DNA of 64,000 bases from Cytophagaceae bacterium (GCA_027488815.1 JAIYAX010000007.1:62001-126000), one strand, 5' to 3'; positions 45,601-54,421 are shown, counted from the stretch's first letter. The notes: generated by a model not told the origin, from the sequence alone. A program made the numbers and translations.

Positions 45601-47724
45601 ATTGATTTGACCAATTACAGTTTAAATCTTGATACCCTTCTTGTTTTTTGGAGGGTTCAGCTAAGGAATACAACCCAGGGAGTGGATACCTCTTTTTCCC
45701 AAAGCAGTTTTGCTTATATGGCGGGCAATCAACAGGGATGGAGCCAAAGAGGACTGGGTCAGCTTTCCAAAAATGGATTTAATAACCTGAGTCGAAATCC
45801 TTTAACTGGCAGCATTGATTTCGCCAGCGTTCAAACCGAGATTTCTTTGAGAGTGGCCGGAGGAGGCTTGCCTTCGAACCTGGACTCGATCCTTGTTAAG
45901 GTGAATCAGGATTTAATTATCCCATCCCTTGTTGCTCCGGATGGGCCCTGCAGCCCCAATAGTCTACTTTTTATTGCCTTCAATAAAAACAATGCTTTGC
46001 CTTATCAAGCGTTTAATCTTGGCCCTGTTCCATGCGGAAAGCCACCCGGTCTGGCTGTTGATGTTACCCTGAACGAGGCCAATAACAGCTCAAAAATCCA
46101 GGATTTTCTGGATGAGTTACAGCCCGGAGACCCTGTCTTCATCCTGTCGTATGGCTCGTTCAATTACCCGGCGTTGAACAGCAATGCCAGAAATGCCCTT
46201 GCCGGTATTGGATTGGCTTTTCAGGCACCTGACTCCTGGCAGACCGGCTGGCCGGTTCTCATTCAAAGCAGCAAAGGAGCATTATCAGGCCCGGCCCAAA
46301 TTTTTCTGCCCGATACTACTTCTGCAATTGCACCGGTTAACCAGATGATCGACCTGCAATTGACCTTGATCGGTAAAAGAGAACAAGGATACATGACAAG
46401 TCCCTGGATTGGTCCTTCCATTCTATGGGTTTCACTCAGCCACGAGACGTTTCTTCAAAGCAGCGATGAGCTGAAGGTAGAAGTAGAAGCACAGGATACT
46501 TCCGGTGTTGTTCATGTACTCATCCCTGAAGCGAACAGCCCTGAGAGTTTGTCAGTAATATCCAGCCAGCAATACCCCCGACTTCGGCTAAAGTGGAACA
46601 TACGGGACAGCCTGCTGCTAACGGCCCCTTTGCACCGGCAATGGCTCATTAGCCACACCTTACCGCCTGATGGCTTGGCATTTCTTCAATCTACAGCCGC
46701 TGAAAAGCTACCCGAAGGCAAAACTTACCTGATGAAGATTGGATTCAAGAACATTTCTGCAAGTCCGTTTGTCGATAGTCTACTTTTGGTGAAATACATC
46801 TGGAGGAACAGTTCCCGGGGAGAACTAGTATCCTGGGATAGCCTCACTGCTCCTGAGCCGGGTAATACACTAAACATTGAAAGACATTGGCCCACAAGGG
46901 GATTTACAGGTGAAAACAACCTTGAGATTCAAGTCAACCCGCAAATCCAGCCTGAACTGGACTATGCCAACAACATTCAAAACATTAAGGTACAAGTAGA
47001 TGTCGATCAAAGACATCCTTTGCTGGATGTGCTTGCCGACGGCAAAAAACTGCTTCAGGGGGATCTGGTGTCTCCTAAAGTGGAGTTTTTAATCGATGTT
47101 CAGGATGATAACCCCTTCCTGCCCTTGACAGATACCGGCTCGGTTGAACTGTTGCACAAACGACCTTGCCCTTCCTGCGGTTTTCAGCTGGTCAATTATC
47201 AGCCGGGAATACTCGAGGCAAGACCCGCTGGCTCAACACAACGGATGCAGGTAGCTTACAAACCGAGCAAATTGGAGGATGGGCTTCATACATTGGCGAT
47301 CCAGGCAAAAGATGCCAGTGGAAACCCATCTGGCACAGTGCCTTACAGCATCTCATTTGAAGTGCAGAATGAAACGAGCATCACCCATTTTTTCCCTTAT
47401 CCCAATCCTTTTTCGGATGCCTGCCGATTTGTTTTTACCCTTACCGGTTCAGAAGTGCCCGACCAGTTTATGATTCGGGTGATGACCGTGAGTGGAAGAA
47501 TTGTCAAAGAAATTTCACTGGCCGAGTTTGGGCCTATTCGCCTGGGCCACAACCAAAGTCAGTTTGTGTGGAATGGTATGGATGAGTACGGAGACCGATT
47601 GGCAAACGGGGTTTACTTGTATAAAGTGTTTGCTAAGATCAATGGTCAGGAAATCAAACACCGTTCCTCAGCAGCTGACCAGGGCTTCAACAAGGGCTGG
47701 GGGAAAATGTACATCCTCCGCTAA
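42601..47724 (+). CDS. porU2: PorU2-like C25 cysteine peptidase, putative T9SS sortase
   Basis: 1707 residues. Catalytic residues of the gingipain/PorU (C25) type are visible: H672 in NIFAHSS and C706 in FLISGCNSGGIFGG. The 34-residue spacing fits the family. A CARDB-like beta domain follows around 830-940. Several large beta domains come next, and the end is a FlgD-Ig-like/T9SS tail (FFPYPNPFSDACRF, FVWNGMDEYGD, NGVYLYKVFA). PorU cleaves sorting domains of T9SS cargo and attaches cargo to lipid. The length is well above a usual PorU. The only usable start before the signal-like segment VFGLGLCLFFSAQAIAQ is GTG at 42601, inside porV2, giving an unusually long N-region. It could be another surface C25 peptidase. 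Confidence 0.78.
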   Translation: MDRFTPTYSRCDSASCCRQCFFGFYRQLYKVFGLGLCLFFSAQAIAQPYGNEWIDYSRTYFKIRVTENGFYRIDFNQLSQALAQSGLSISQIPRRSYQIHYRGKEQAIYVPGQASLPLTTTDFIEFYGKRNDAAQDSLLYYRPEALVNPFYAIHSDTSAYFLSVNPNPLAIGKRVGNPALNSNFLAPVKSIVREERIRLFVDQNVRGAQYPFLGGSIKPRRSLWEMSEGWYGEAIVFNGATGLFSFDSVIGYSPLLASVVPQLEVALVGESGSITYGFDILVGPSSNPADLRVAGSGSITSYDKRVLNLSLLPTDVSANGRLFVRVQNKTPGSSMRLSWCRLNYPAATGAMPLTDRWIVLEPENSSPFESQLVLTTFPSQPLLFEEINPDSLVIRAVSVAAGQLRVVLPQNTFGKKLWLRNANQFKPVTSLQPIRFRNLSLLSPDFLIFSHPLYRLQAGGFVDPVAAYASYRASTAGGGFDTLCLHFSEVQDAFAFGEYNPVAIMKALKYLHRNGGMRYVLIIGKGYGLIPRSDTFALARNYIPAVGLPGSDQIYGFNLSGQNLDSMEIAIGRLAAINAQEVVNYLQKVIEHESRNPLQAWHKNLLHLSGGNNLSEIEAFSQFMKAYEQKAIDTLLGARVRSRTKQSTLNVEFINIAEQINAGQLMVNIFAHSSISFIDIDVGNVNDPINGYANTGRYPFFLISGCNSGGIFGGQRSWGEPWVMTANKGAIAFLAHSDLGYSFSSDQYNRIFYDSAFRSNRLFGAAIGDLVLAAGNRILQFTDPATIESGAYVYYRAHAEQTTLQGDPAVRLFPLTRPDYAFSGSGPELSTFDGSRANAGKDSLLLLIPVRNWGKAPSDSLELEVERKLQGQSLAEVIRFKTARILREDTLKVTIRQLKNVWAGLNQFTIRLDPDNLIQESNETNNLANLNIALPAGGALAVQPSEFSFSGSKVASLVAVSGSGLEQAEDFYFEWDTVPSFQSLAKRDTLIMAKTLANWDIDLTNYSLNLDTLLVFWRVQLRNTTQGVDTSFSQSSFAYMAGNQQGWSQRGLGQLSKNGFNNLSRNPLTGSIDFASVQTEISLRVAGGGLPSNLDSILVKVNQDLIIPSLVAPDGPCSPNSLLFIAFNKNNALPYQAFNLGPVPCGKPPGLAVDVTLNEANNSSKIQDFLDELQPGDPVFILSYGSFNYPALNSNARNALAGIGLAFQAPDSWQTGWPVLIQSSKGALSGPAQIFLPDTTSAIAPVNQMIDLQLTLIGKREQGYMTSPWIGPSILWVSLSHETFLQSSDELKVEVEAQDTSGVVHVLIPEANSPESLSVISSQQYPRLRLKWNIRDSLLLTAPLHRQWLISHTLPPDGLAFLQSTAAEKLPEGKTYLMKIGFKNISASPFVDSLLLVKYIWRNSSRGELVSWDSLTAPEPGNTLNIERHWPTRGFTGENNLEIQVNPQIQPELDYANNIQNIKVQVDVDQRHPLLDVLADGKKLLQGDLVSPKVEFLIDVQDDNPFLPLTDTGSVELLHKRPCPSCGFQLVNYQPGILEARPAGSTQRMQVAYKPSKLEDGLHTLAIQAKDASGNPSGTVPYSISFEVQNETSITHFFPYPNPFSDACRFVFTLTGSEVPDQFMIRVMTVSGRIVKEISLAEFGPIRLGHNQSQFVWNGMDEYGDRLANGVYLYKVFAKINGQEIKHRSSAADQGFNKGWGKMYILR

Positions 47725-48227
47725 GGATTTTTCTTCCTTCGAAAATGCTGAAAATTAAGATCGTAGGCATTTTTCTCATCTGCCGGATGGAAGCTTTCTG
47801 AATGCAATTCCCATTCCCCCGGCTCAAATTCAGGAAAGTAAGTATCTCCCTCAAGACTGGCGTTTATTTGCGTGATGAGCAATTCATCTGCCATAGCGAT
47901 GGTCTGCCGATAGATGGAACCGCCACCCACCACAAAAAACCGCTCCGGAGCTCTCCTTTCGATCTCCTTTATAGCTTCGTCAAGGGAAGGAAACAGGCGG
48001 ATATCTTCTCTTGGTGACAGACTACCAGAGATCACCCAGGTTTCCCGTCCGGGTAGCACTTTGCCGATGGACAAAAAGGTCTGCTTGCCCATCAGCAGGA
48101 TATGACCCAGCGTTTGTTTTTTGAACCAGGCCAAATCAGCCGGTAAGTGCCAGGGCATGGTGTTCCCTTTGCCAATCAGGCGATCAGGGGTCATTGCCAC
48201 AATCAGGCACATGAGGGGTTTTTTCAT
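47721..48227 (-). CDS. folA: Dihydrofolate reductase
   Basis: 168 residues with standard DHFR features: LIVAMTPDRLIGKGNTMPWH at the N-terminus, ILLMGKQTFLSIGKVLPGRE binding NADPH, VVGGGSIYRQ near residue 100 and GDTYFPEF near the end. It reduces dihydrofolate to tetrahydrofolate in the cytoplasm. It ends 4 bases inside the end of the convergent PorU2 gene and starts 4 bases after fmt ends, so it is read together with fmt and the NamZ-like gene. Confidence 0.95.
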   Translation of the reverse strand: MKKPLMCLIVAMTPDRLIGKGNTMPWHLPADLAWFKKQTLGHILLMGKQTFLSIGKVLPGRETWVISGSLSPREDIRLFPSLDEAIKEIERRAPERFFVVGGGSIYRQTIAMADELLITQINASLEGDTYFPEFEPGEWELHSESFHPADEKNAYDLNFQHFRRKKNP

Positions 48228-48231
48228 GTTC

Positions 48232-49161
48232 TTAATTCAGTTTTGGATTACCTCTCAACCATTCCGCAGCCGTCATTTTTCTTTTTCCTTCCGGCTGTAA
48301 GCTGAGTATTTCCAACCATCCGTCCCCAGTAGAGGCAGCCAGCTTTCCTTTCTCAAATTCAAGCCAGGTACTGGCAGGTGCCTTTTGATTCAAGGACAGA
48401 AGGGAAGATTGAAAAAGCTTAAACACTTTGCCCTCACGTAAGCAATAAGCTGCCGGTATTGGAGATAATCCCCTGATTTGGTTGTGGATTTGGACAGAGG
48501 ACTTACCCCAGTCAATCAGGCAATGCTCTTTGAATAGTTTGGGCGCAAGGGGCAAATTTGCCTGCATTTGTTGCGGACTGATTTGCCAGTGTTCTTGCTC
48601 GATGGCTTCAACCGTTCTGACAACCAAATCAGCTCCTTTCTTCATTAATCGTTCGTAAAGGCTTCCCAGATTATCCTCCGGAAAAATTGGTTCTTTTTCC
48701 TGAAAGAAAAGGTCTCCCGTGTCAATTTCGTGCTTGAGAAAAAAGGTAGTAAGGCCGGTTTCGTTTTCACCGTTCATAAGGGCCCAGTTGATCGGTGCTG
48801 CACCCCGGTACTTGGGCAACAGGGAGGCATGCAGATTAAACGTGCCCAATCTAGGCATCTTCCAAACAGCTTCAGGCAGCATCCTAAAGGCGACCACAAT
48901 ACCTAAATCGGCTTTAAAAGCAGCCAAGTCATTTAGAAATCCCTGATCCTTGAGGTTTTGAGGTTGAAGCAAAGGGATTTGGTGATGAAGGGCACACTCT
49001 TTCACAGGGCTGCCCTGAATTAGTTGTCCCCTGCCTGTGGGCTTGTCAGGTGCGGTAATGACCACAACCACCTGTTTTCCGGCTTTCAGCAAAGCTTCCA
49101 GCGTTGCCACAGCAAACTCAGGTGTTCCCATAAAGACGATTTTCAAGGGTTCAACTGCCAT
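48232..49161 (-). CDS. fmt: Methionyl-tRNA formyltransferase
   Basis: 309 residues. The formyltransferase core has IVFMGTPEFAVATLEALL and the catalytic-site segment FNLHASLLPKYRGAAPINWA, with D in HEIDTGD. A C-terminal OB-like domain begins near residue 205. It formylates initiator Met-tRNA using 10-formyl-tetrahydrofolate, which links it functionally to the DHFR gene 4 bases downstream. Its ATG directly abuts the stop codon of the upstream DUF1343 gene, so translation is probably coupled. Confidence 0.95.
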   Translation of the reverse strand: MAVEPLKIVFMGTPEFAVATLEALLKAGKQVVVVITAPDKPTGRGQLIQGSPVKECALHHQIPLLQPQNLKDQGFLNDLAAFKADLGIVVAFRMLPEAVWKMPRLGTFNLHASLLPKYRGAAPINWALMNGENETGLTTFFLKHEIDTGDLFFQEKEPIFPEDNLGSLYERLMKKGADLVVRTVEAIEQEHWQISPQQMQANLPLAPKLFKEHCLIDWGKSSVQIHNQIRGLSPIPAAYCLREGKVFKLFQSSLLSLNQKAPASTWLEFEKGKLAASTGDGWLEILSLQPEGKRKMTAAEWLRGNPKLN

Positions 49162-50349
49162 TCAACGAGGGTAAATAAGGTACCTTTTCTGTTTTTCTTT
49201 AAAAGCGGCAAGATCCTTTTGCCAGGTGTTATAAATTTCCGTTTCCGTTAGGCCCATCTTTATTCCCTTCGACAATTGATCGGTACCTGCCAGTCGATTA
49301 AAAAAGGAATTGAAAAACCTGGATGGGTCGGGGTAGTTGGCATACGCCAAGAGTAGGGCTTGCAGGTCAACGCCTTTTGCAGGAGGGCTTGTAAACCGAA
49401 CCCCACGGCATTTTTGCCCAACAAAAGGTGGCTTAGGTGCTGAGGGCATGGACACAGGCATCAAACGAATGGGCACTGCCCCTTCCAGTTTTTCCCAGGC
49501 TTGGAAAACGCCTTCGTAGGCCAAAGAATCCGGCAGCAACAGCACTTCAAAAGGGTAGGGGGTTCCCCGGCCCATACTCACCGGAGTTCCTTCAAAAAGG
49601 CATAAGGAAGGGTACCAGAGGATGGATCTATCTGTTTTGAGGTTGGGGGATGGAGCAACAGGTAGTGAATACTGATCCCTGCCAGTGTAATTTTTCATGC
49701 TGATGACCTTAAGCTGAGGTGCAGTGCTGATGCCCAGCCAGCCTTCCTGAACGATCATTTGCGAAAGTTCACCAAAGGTCATCCCATGCAGAATTGGGAT
49801 AGGGTGCATGCCCACAAAAGAGGTAAAGGCAGAGTCAAGCACAGGGCCATCAACAAGGCCGATCATGGGATTAGGGCGGTCAAGCACCCAGATGGGAATT
49901 TGCTTGAGGCCGGCGGCTTTGAGTGCAAAATGAAGTGTAGATAAATAGGTGTAAAATCGGGCACCAACATCCTGCATGTCAAATAAAATCAAATCAATAT
50001 CCTTCAAGGCCTGCGTGTCCAGGGATTTGTTTTGACCATAAAGGGAAATGATGGGGATGCCTGTGGCTGTGTCAATGCTATTGCCTACTTTTTCACCTGC
50101 TCCTGCTTGTCCGTAAAGCCCGTGCTCTGGAGAAAAAATAAGTTTGACCAATACACCTCTTTTTTGAAGGTACAAAGGCAGGAGAGTATCTGAAACTCGG
50201 GAAGTATGGTTGATCACCAGGGCAATCTTTCGGTTTTTTAGCACTCCCAAGTGCTCCTCCAGTTGCTCTGCCCCTGTGAGGATAGCTGCTTCCGGCCTGG
50301 TGCACAGGCAGAAGGCAAAAGCAAAAAGAAACCAAAACAAAATGCGCAT
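49162..50349 (-). CDS. DUF1343 protein, NamZ-like exo-beta-N-acetylmuramidase
   Basis: 395 residues from the ATG at 50349 (an ATG at 50364 adds five residues). The hydrophobic N-terminus MRILFWFLFAFAFCLC is either a signal peptide or a lipoprotein signal with Cys near residue 16. The body has DUF1343 hallmarks: NHTSRVSDTLLPLY, IFSPEHGLYGQAGAGEK, FDMQDVGARFYTYLSTLH and VLDRPNPMIGL. Members of this family (NamZ) have been shown to remove terminal MurNAc from peptidoglycan fragments, so a role in periplasmic cell-wall turnover is expected. It leads the operon with fmt and folA. Confidence 0.88.
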   Translation of the reverse strand: MRILFWFLFAFAFCLCTRPEAAILTGAEQLEEHLGVLKNRKIALVINHTSRVSDTLLPLYLQKRGVLVKLIFSPEHGLYGQAGAGEKVGNSIDTATGIPIISLYGQNKSLDTQALKDIDLILFDMQDVGARFYTYLSTLHFALKAAGLKQIPIWVLDRPNPMIGLVDGPVLDSAFTSFVGMHPIPILHGMTFGELSQMIVQEGWLGISTAPQLKVISMKNYTGRDQYSLPVAPSPNLKTDRSILWYPSLCLFEGTPVSMGRGTPYPFEVLLLPDSLAYEGVFQAWEKLEGAVPIRLMPVSMPSAPKPPFVGQKCRGVRFTSPPAKGVDLQALLLAYANYPDPSRFFNSFFNRLAGTDQLSKGIKMGLTETEIYNTWQKDLAAFKEKQKRYLIYPR

Positions 50350-50391
50350 GCAGTCCTTAAGCAATATCTTTGGTCAAAATTACATTCCTCT

Positions 50392-51618
50392 TTGGATTTA
50401 AGCCGATTTATTGCCGCCAGACTTCGTTCCCAGAGTCAGAAGGGCTTTTCCGCAGCCGTTTACCGGGTGGCCGTTTGGAGCGTGGGGATAGGACTTGGCA
50501 TGATGGTGTTGTCGGTCTGCGTACTCGATGGCTTTAAGCAGAACATCAAGCTCAAGCTCTTTTCACTAAGTGCACATATGGTGGTCACCCGATATGACAG
50601 GAACAATTCCTTTGATGACCTGCCGATCACCCGAAACAATGAACTGTTCAAAGGAAGGAAGGGCATTTCCAATCTCCAGTCAATGGAACCCTTTGCCAGA
50701 AAAAGTGCTTTGCTTAAATCCAGTGAAGAAATCACTGGGGTCTTGTTTAAAGGGATCGATCTTGGCAGCAGTTCTTCCAAACGATTGCAGCCTTATCTGA
50801 AAACAGGTGTTATGCCCGGCATTCGCAGCCAGGATAGCCTACCCTCTCTGGATGTTTTGCTTTCTGAGTTTATCGCTTCCAAGCTGAATGCCAACGAAGG
50901 TGATAGCATCTTGTTGTTTTTTGTGCAAGACCCTCCTCGTATCCGAAAGGTTTGTGTCAAAGGCATTTACCAAACAAATCTTGAAGAAATAGATGAGGTG
51001 CTGATCATCGGGGACCTCAGGCTGGTGCAACAGGTGAATGGCTGGAATTCAGGTCAGATCGGAGGCTATGAATTGATCCTGAACGATTTTAATCAACTTG
51101 ACGAGACAGCGCAGGAAGTCTTTGATCTGATGGATTATAACCTGCAGATCGAGAAAGTGACTGACTTGTACATTCAGCTATTTGACTGGCTGCTGCTGTT
51201 GAATAACAATGTGATTATTTTCATAGTGCTTATCACCACTGTTGCGGTTTTCAATGTAGGTTCTTCCTTGCTGGTGATGGTCATGGAACGGACCCACATG
51301 ATCGGAACGCTCAAAAGTATGGGGGCCAATGACAAGCAGATCGGGAAGATTTTTTACTGGAACGGTTTACGGATTTTATTGATCGGAATGCTCTTTGGAA
51401 ATCTCGTATCGCTTTCACTCTGTGCCATTCAGAAGCAATTCAGCATCATTCCTCTGGACATTGAAAACTACTACATGGCCACCGTGCCGATCAGCTATGA
51501 CTGGGTATCCATTGCGGCTTTGAATGTGCTCATGGCATTAGTGATCATTTTGGTGCTTTTAGTTCCTACCTATTTCGTTGCCAAGATAAAGCCTATACTA
51601 GCCATACGCTTCAACTAA
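50392..51618 (+). CDS. FtsX/LolC-type ABC transporter permease
   Basis: About 408 residues from a TTG at 50392, chosen because LDLSRFIAARL corresponds to the usual N-terminus just before the first membrane helix. The open frame runs further left, to 50251, over the divergent NamZ-like start, and that part has no family similarity. There is one N-terminal helix (YRVAVWSVGIGLGMMVLSVCV), a periplasmic domain, and three C-terminal helices ending in PTYFVAKIKPILAIRFN, the typical end of LolC/LolE/MacB-type permeases. It probably moves lipoproteins or envelope molecules. No ABC ATPase gene is adjacent. The start is uncertain. Confidence 0.82.
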   Translation: MDLSRFIAARLRSQSQKGFSAAVYRVAVWSVGIGLGMMVLSVCVLDGFKQNIKLKLFSLSAHMVVTRYDRNNSFDDLPITRNNELFKGRKGISNLQSMEPFARKSALLKSSEEITGVLFKGIDLGSSSSKRLQPYLKTGVMPGIRSQDSLPSLDVLLSEFIASKLNANEGDSILLFFVQDPPRIRKVCVKGIYQTNLEEIDEVLIIGDLRLVQQVNGWNSGQIGGYELILNDFNQLDETAQEVFDLMDYNLQIEKVTDLYIQLFDWLLLLNNNVIIFIVLITTVAVFNVGSSLLVMVMERTHMIGTLKSMGANDKQIGKIFYWNGLRILLIGMLFGNLVSLSLCAIQKQFSIIPLDIENYYMATVPISYDWVSIAALNVLMALVIILVLLVPTYFVAKIKPILAIRFN

Positions 51619-51995
51619 AAAGCGTACTCAATCAGTCCAAAATGTCTGATGCTTATGATCAGGCTAATCTGATGGGCTAATTGAACCAGACCCATCCAGG
51701 CCAAAAACAACTGCTTATTGTCACGCCTGTATAATTTTAACGAGAGATGATAGCTGCTCAAGAGGATAATGAAATAACGTGTTCCGTTTAAACAAGCAAA
51801 CAATATTCCCTCTTTCAAGTCAAAAACAAGCAGACAGGCCAAGCCAAGAACCAAAGCGTATCCCAACGAACGTAAAAACAATCCCCCAAAAGACTTTCGT
51901 GAATGCAATTTGGCCTGATAACCAGGCCAAACATACTCTGCTAGCATATGGGCTGATAAAAGAAGTATAAGTATAGAAGGCTGAAAATAGGTCAA
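51615..51995 (-). CDS. Small polytopic membrane protein of unknown function
   Basis: 126 residues, three or four hydrophobic segments. The start LLLSAHMLAEYVWPGYQAKLH somewhat resembles DUF3307-type proteins, but the likeness is too weak to name it. It is convergent with the permease gene, and the stop codons overlap by 4 bases. No function can be given. Confidence 0.6.
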   Translation of the reverse strand: MTYFQPSILILLLSAHMLAEYVWPGYQAKLHSRKSFGGLFLRSLGYALVLGLACLLVFDLKEGILFACLNGTRYFIILLSSYHLSLKLYRRDNKQLFLAWMGLVQLAHQISLIISIRHFGLIEYAF

Positions 51996-52159
51996 GACCG
52001 GGTTGGTTAAGTCAATCGTTTACTTTAAATCCTGAATGTGAACTTGAAATGAAAAATAAATCCTTACCGATTATATAAAACCAAAGCACATTACTCATTT
52101 AATTTTCTATTTTGCAACTGTTAAGACCAAATTTAAAATTCTCTGATTAAAGAAGCTCT

Positions 52160-53710
52160 ATGCCTCAATACAGTGAATTGTCCGAAAGATACGAGAGGAG
52201 GAAGTTTTTAATTACTTTCTTGGTCGCAGCCTTTACACTGACCGGTGTCGTAATAGAAGGTTTTAACATGTATTATGAATACAGTAAGTCCGGTTTTTGG
52301 GCTCAGATTTTCCTTTTTGCCATATCTCTTTATTCCGTAGTTACCATTTTGATTGACAGTAAAACTAAGGAAACGGCATTCCTCATCCTGTCGTATGCGA
52401 TGTTCTTGAATATACTATTCATCTGGCTGATAGGAGATGTTTTCAATGGTGAAACGGATGATTTCAAATCGCAATTGATCCAAAGGGATGCTTTTTTCCT
52501 GCTCATGTTTTGTTTTTTGAGTAGCATCTTTTTAAGCCGAAAACATTTTATCGCTCAGGCTATCCTGCTCATTTTATTTATCAGCTCTCAAGTTCTGTTA
52601 AGTACAAGTGAGTTTTTTCAAAAGTCGGGGCTGCTGATCATTGTCACCTTGCTGGGCGCACTGATCATGATGTACTACTTCAGCAACATCATTTCAGAAT
52701 TGCTGGAAGGGTTTAGAAACTCCGTGCGTATGAGTTCTGAGGTGATGCAAATGGAGCAAAAAAAGAAATCTGTTCTGATCAGATACAATCAGTCAGTTCT
52801 TCAGTTGTCCAGAGAAGATGTGCTTTACCAGCGTGGTATTGATTATGTTTTTCAAACGGTTTCAGAACAGGCACAAAAAGAAATGGGGCTCAGCATGGTC
52901 AGCATATGGCTGATCAATGAAGACCGCTCCGGTATGAACCGGCATTTCGTATTGGATGAAGGAAAAGCGGATAAAGATTTATTGAATTTAAGCAAATCAG
53001 GACATGAAGCCTATTTTGATGCCCTGGAGTCGGAAAGCGTTATCGTTGCCTCCGATGCCCGCAAGCACCCTTACACCAGCGTTTTCACAGAAGACTATTT
53101 TAAAGCCTTTGATATCTATTCATTACTGGATAGTCCCATCATGATCGATGGCCAATTGATTGGAGTGATTTGTTGTGAGCAAAAGTATCAGGTTCGGGAG
53201 TGGACGGAGGAAGACATTCTGTACGTTCGTATTCTGTCAGAGTTTTGTGCTATCGGGTTTAAAAATGAGCAAATCAAAAGCCTGCTCGAAGCCTTGGGTC
53301 AAAAGCGAAAAGAGCTTGAAGTGAAGAACATGGAAATTTTGGCCATCAATGAGGATTTACAAAGTTTAAACGACCACCTCAGTGCCAACAATGGCTCATT
53401 GGAAGCGATGGTAAAAATGCGTACCAAGGTGCTGGAGCAGCAAAATGAGCAACTGATGGAATATGCCTTCATCAATTCACATCTGTTGAGAGCTCCACTT
53501 GCCCGAATCATGGGCCTGTCCAATCTCATCATCCGGGATGTGGTTTACTCTGAGCAAGACAAACAATTGATCATGGCCCTTCAGCAAAGTTCGAATGAAC
53601 TGGATGCTATCATTAAGAGGATCAGCGAAGTGCTTTACGATGGGCACTCTTTCAGCAGGGAAGATATTCAGGGTATCATCGACCGCAACCTCAATAAGCA
53701 AAAGGTTTAA
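52160..53710 (+). CDS. Membrane GAF sensor protein with histidine-kinase DHp helices but no ATPase domain
   Basis: 516 residues. About six hydrophobic helices cover residues 15-190. A GAF domain follows (about 215-370, with VSIWLINEDRS, SPIMIDGQLIGVICCEQ and WTEEDILYVRILSEF). A coiled coil is next (375-430), and then EYAFINSHLLRAPLARIMGL, the phospho-acceptor helix of histidine kinases with H441. The protein ends 75 residues later, just after the second DHp helix; no N, G1, F or G2 box follows in any frame, and non-coding repeats begin. It could dimerise with a full kinase or serve in a phosphorelay. Its signal is unknown. Confidence 0.82.
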   Translation: MPQYSELSERYERRKFLITFLVAAFTLTGVVIEGFNMYYEYSKSGFWAQIFLFAISLYSVVTILIDSKTKETAFLILSYAMFLNILFIWLIGDVFNGETDDFKSQLIQRDAFFLLMFCFLSSIFLSRKHFIAQAILLILFISSQVLLSTSEFFQKSGLLIIVTLLGALIMMYYFSNIISELLEGFRNSVRMSSEVMQMEQKKKSVLIRYNQSVLQLSREDVLYQRGIDYVFQTVSEQAQKEMGLSMVSIWLINEDRSGMNRHFVLDEGKADKDLLNLSKSGHEAYFDALESESVIVASDARKHPYTSVFTEDYFKAFDIYSLLDSPIMIDGQLIGVICCEQKYQVREWTEEDILYVRILSEFCAIGFKNEQIKSLLEALGQKRKELEVKNMEILAINEDLQSLNDHLSANNGSLEAMVKMRTKVLEQQNEQLMEYAFINSHLLRAPLARIMGLSNLIIRDVVYSEQDKQLIMALQQSSNELDAIIKRISEVLYDGHSFSREDIQGIIDRNLNKQKV

Positions 53711-54421
53711 TTAGATCCATCAGCCTAATAAGCTATTTACGCTGGTTTTACGGTTTGCTAATGTGTTATCATAAGACATTTGGCCGTAATTAAGGGTTCA
53801 GAGTTTTGTCCCTAACGGGACAAAGTGTTCACTCTTGATCAGGTTTTACCGATATTGAAGCCCTAGCGGGCTCTTAAAAACTAAATTCTAAATAGAATTA
53901 TCAATGCTCCTGCCCGAGCATTTTGATTGATTCCTTGTGCCTTTAGGCACAGCATAACGTTTAGAAAGAGAATATAGCAGTTTGGTATTGTCCTGTAGGG
54001 ATAAAATGTACGCACTTGATCCGGTTTTACCGGTGTTGAAGCCCTACCGGTCTTTTCAAAACTAAATTCTAAATGGAATTATCAATGCTCCTGCCTGAGC
54101 ATTTTGATTAATAGAATGTGCCTTTAGGCACAGCATATCGTTTAGAAAGAGAATGTAGCAGTTTGGTTTTGTCCGTAGGGACAAAATGTACGCTCTTGAT
54201 CCGGTTTTACCGATGTTGAAGCCCTAGATAGCTTTTTAACACTGTAGCCCGATATTTATAAATGATTGCATGTGCCTTTAGGCACAGCATATCGTTTAGA
54301 AAGAGAATGTAGCAGTTTGGTCTTGTCCCGTAGGGACAAAATAGTACATGATTTGCCTTTTTCTGATGAATTATACCTTCTTTATACCTACCTCCTCGCC
54401 GGGATAGATGAACAAAAATGC
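53711..54421. repeat. Non-coding region with about three tandem 155-180-bp palindrome-rich repeats
   Basis: No gene is seen in these 711 bases. Units begin at 53804 (182 bases), 53986 (181), 54167 (154, internally diverged) and 54321 (partial, about 30). Each unit contains a TTGTCC/GGGACAA-type hairpin (TTTTGTCCCTAACGGGACAA in unit 1), TTGATCNGGTTTTACCG, TTGAAGCCCTA, TGTGCCTTTAGGCACAGCAT and CGTTTAGAAAGAGAATGTAG. Units 1 and 2 also share AATTATCAATGCTCCTGCC and GAGCATTTTGATT. The first 93 bases before unit 1 show nothing. The array separates the GAF sensor gene from the convergent GT2 gene. Confidence 0.9.

Noticed and set aside
53711-53900. A frameshifted ATPase domain after the GAF/DHp protein
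   Set aside because: All three forward frames were checked by eye and lack N, G1, F or G2 box motifs; the region is palindromic repeat sequence.
53804-54350. CRISPR array
   Set aside because: Units are 155-182 bases and repeat almost throughout; there are no short repeats separated by unique spacers and no cas genes.
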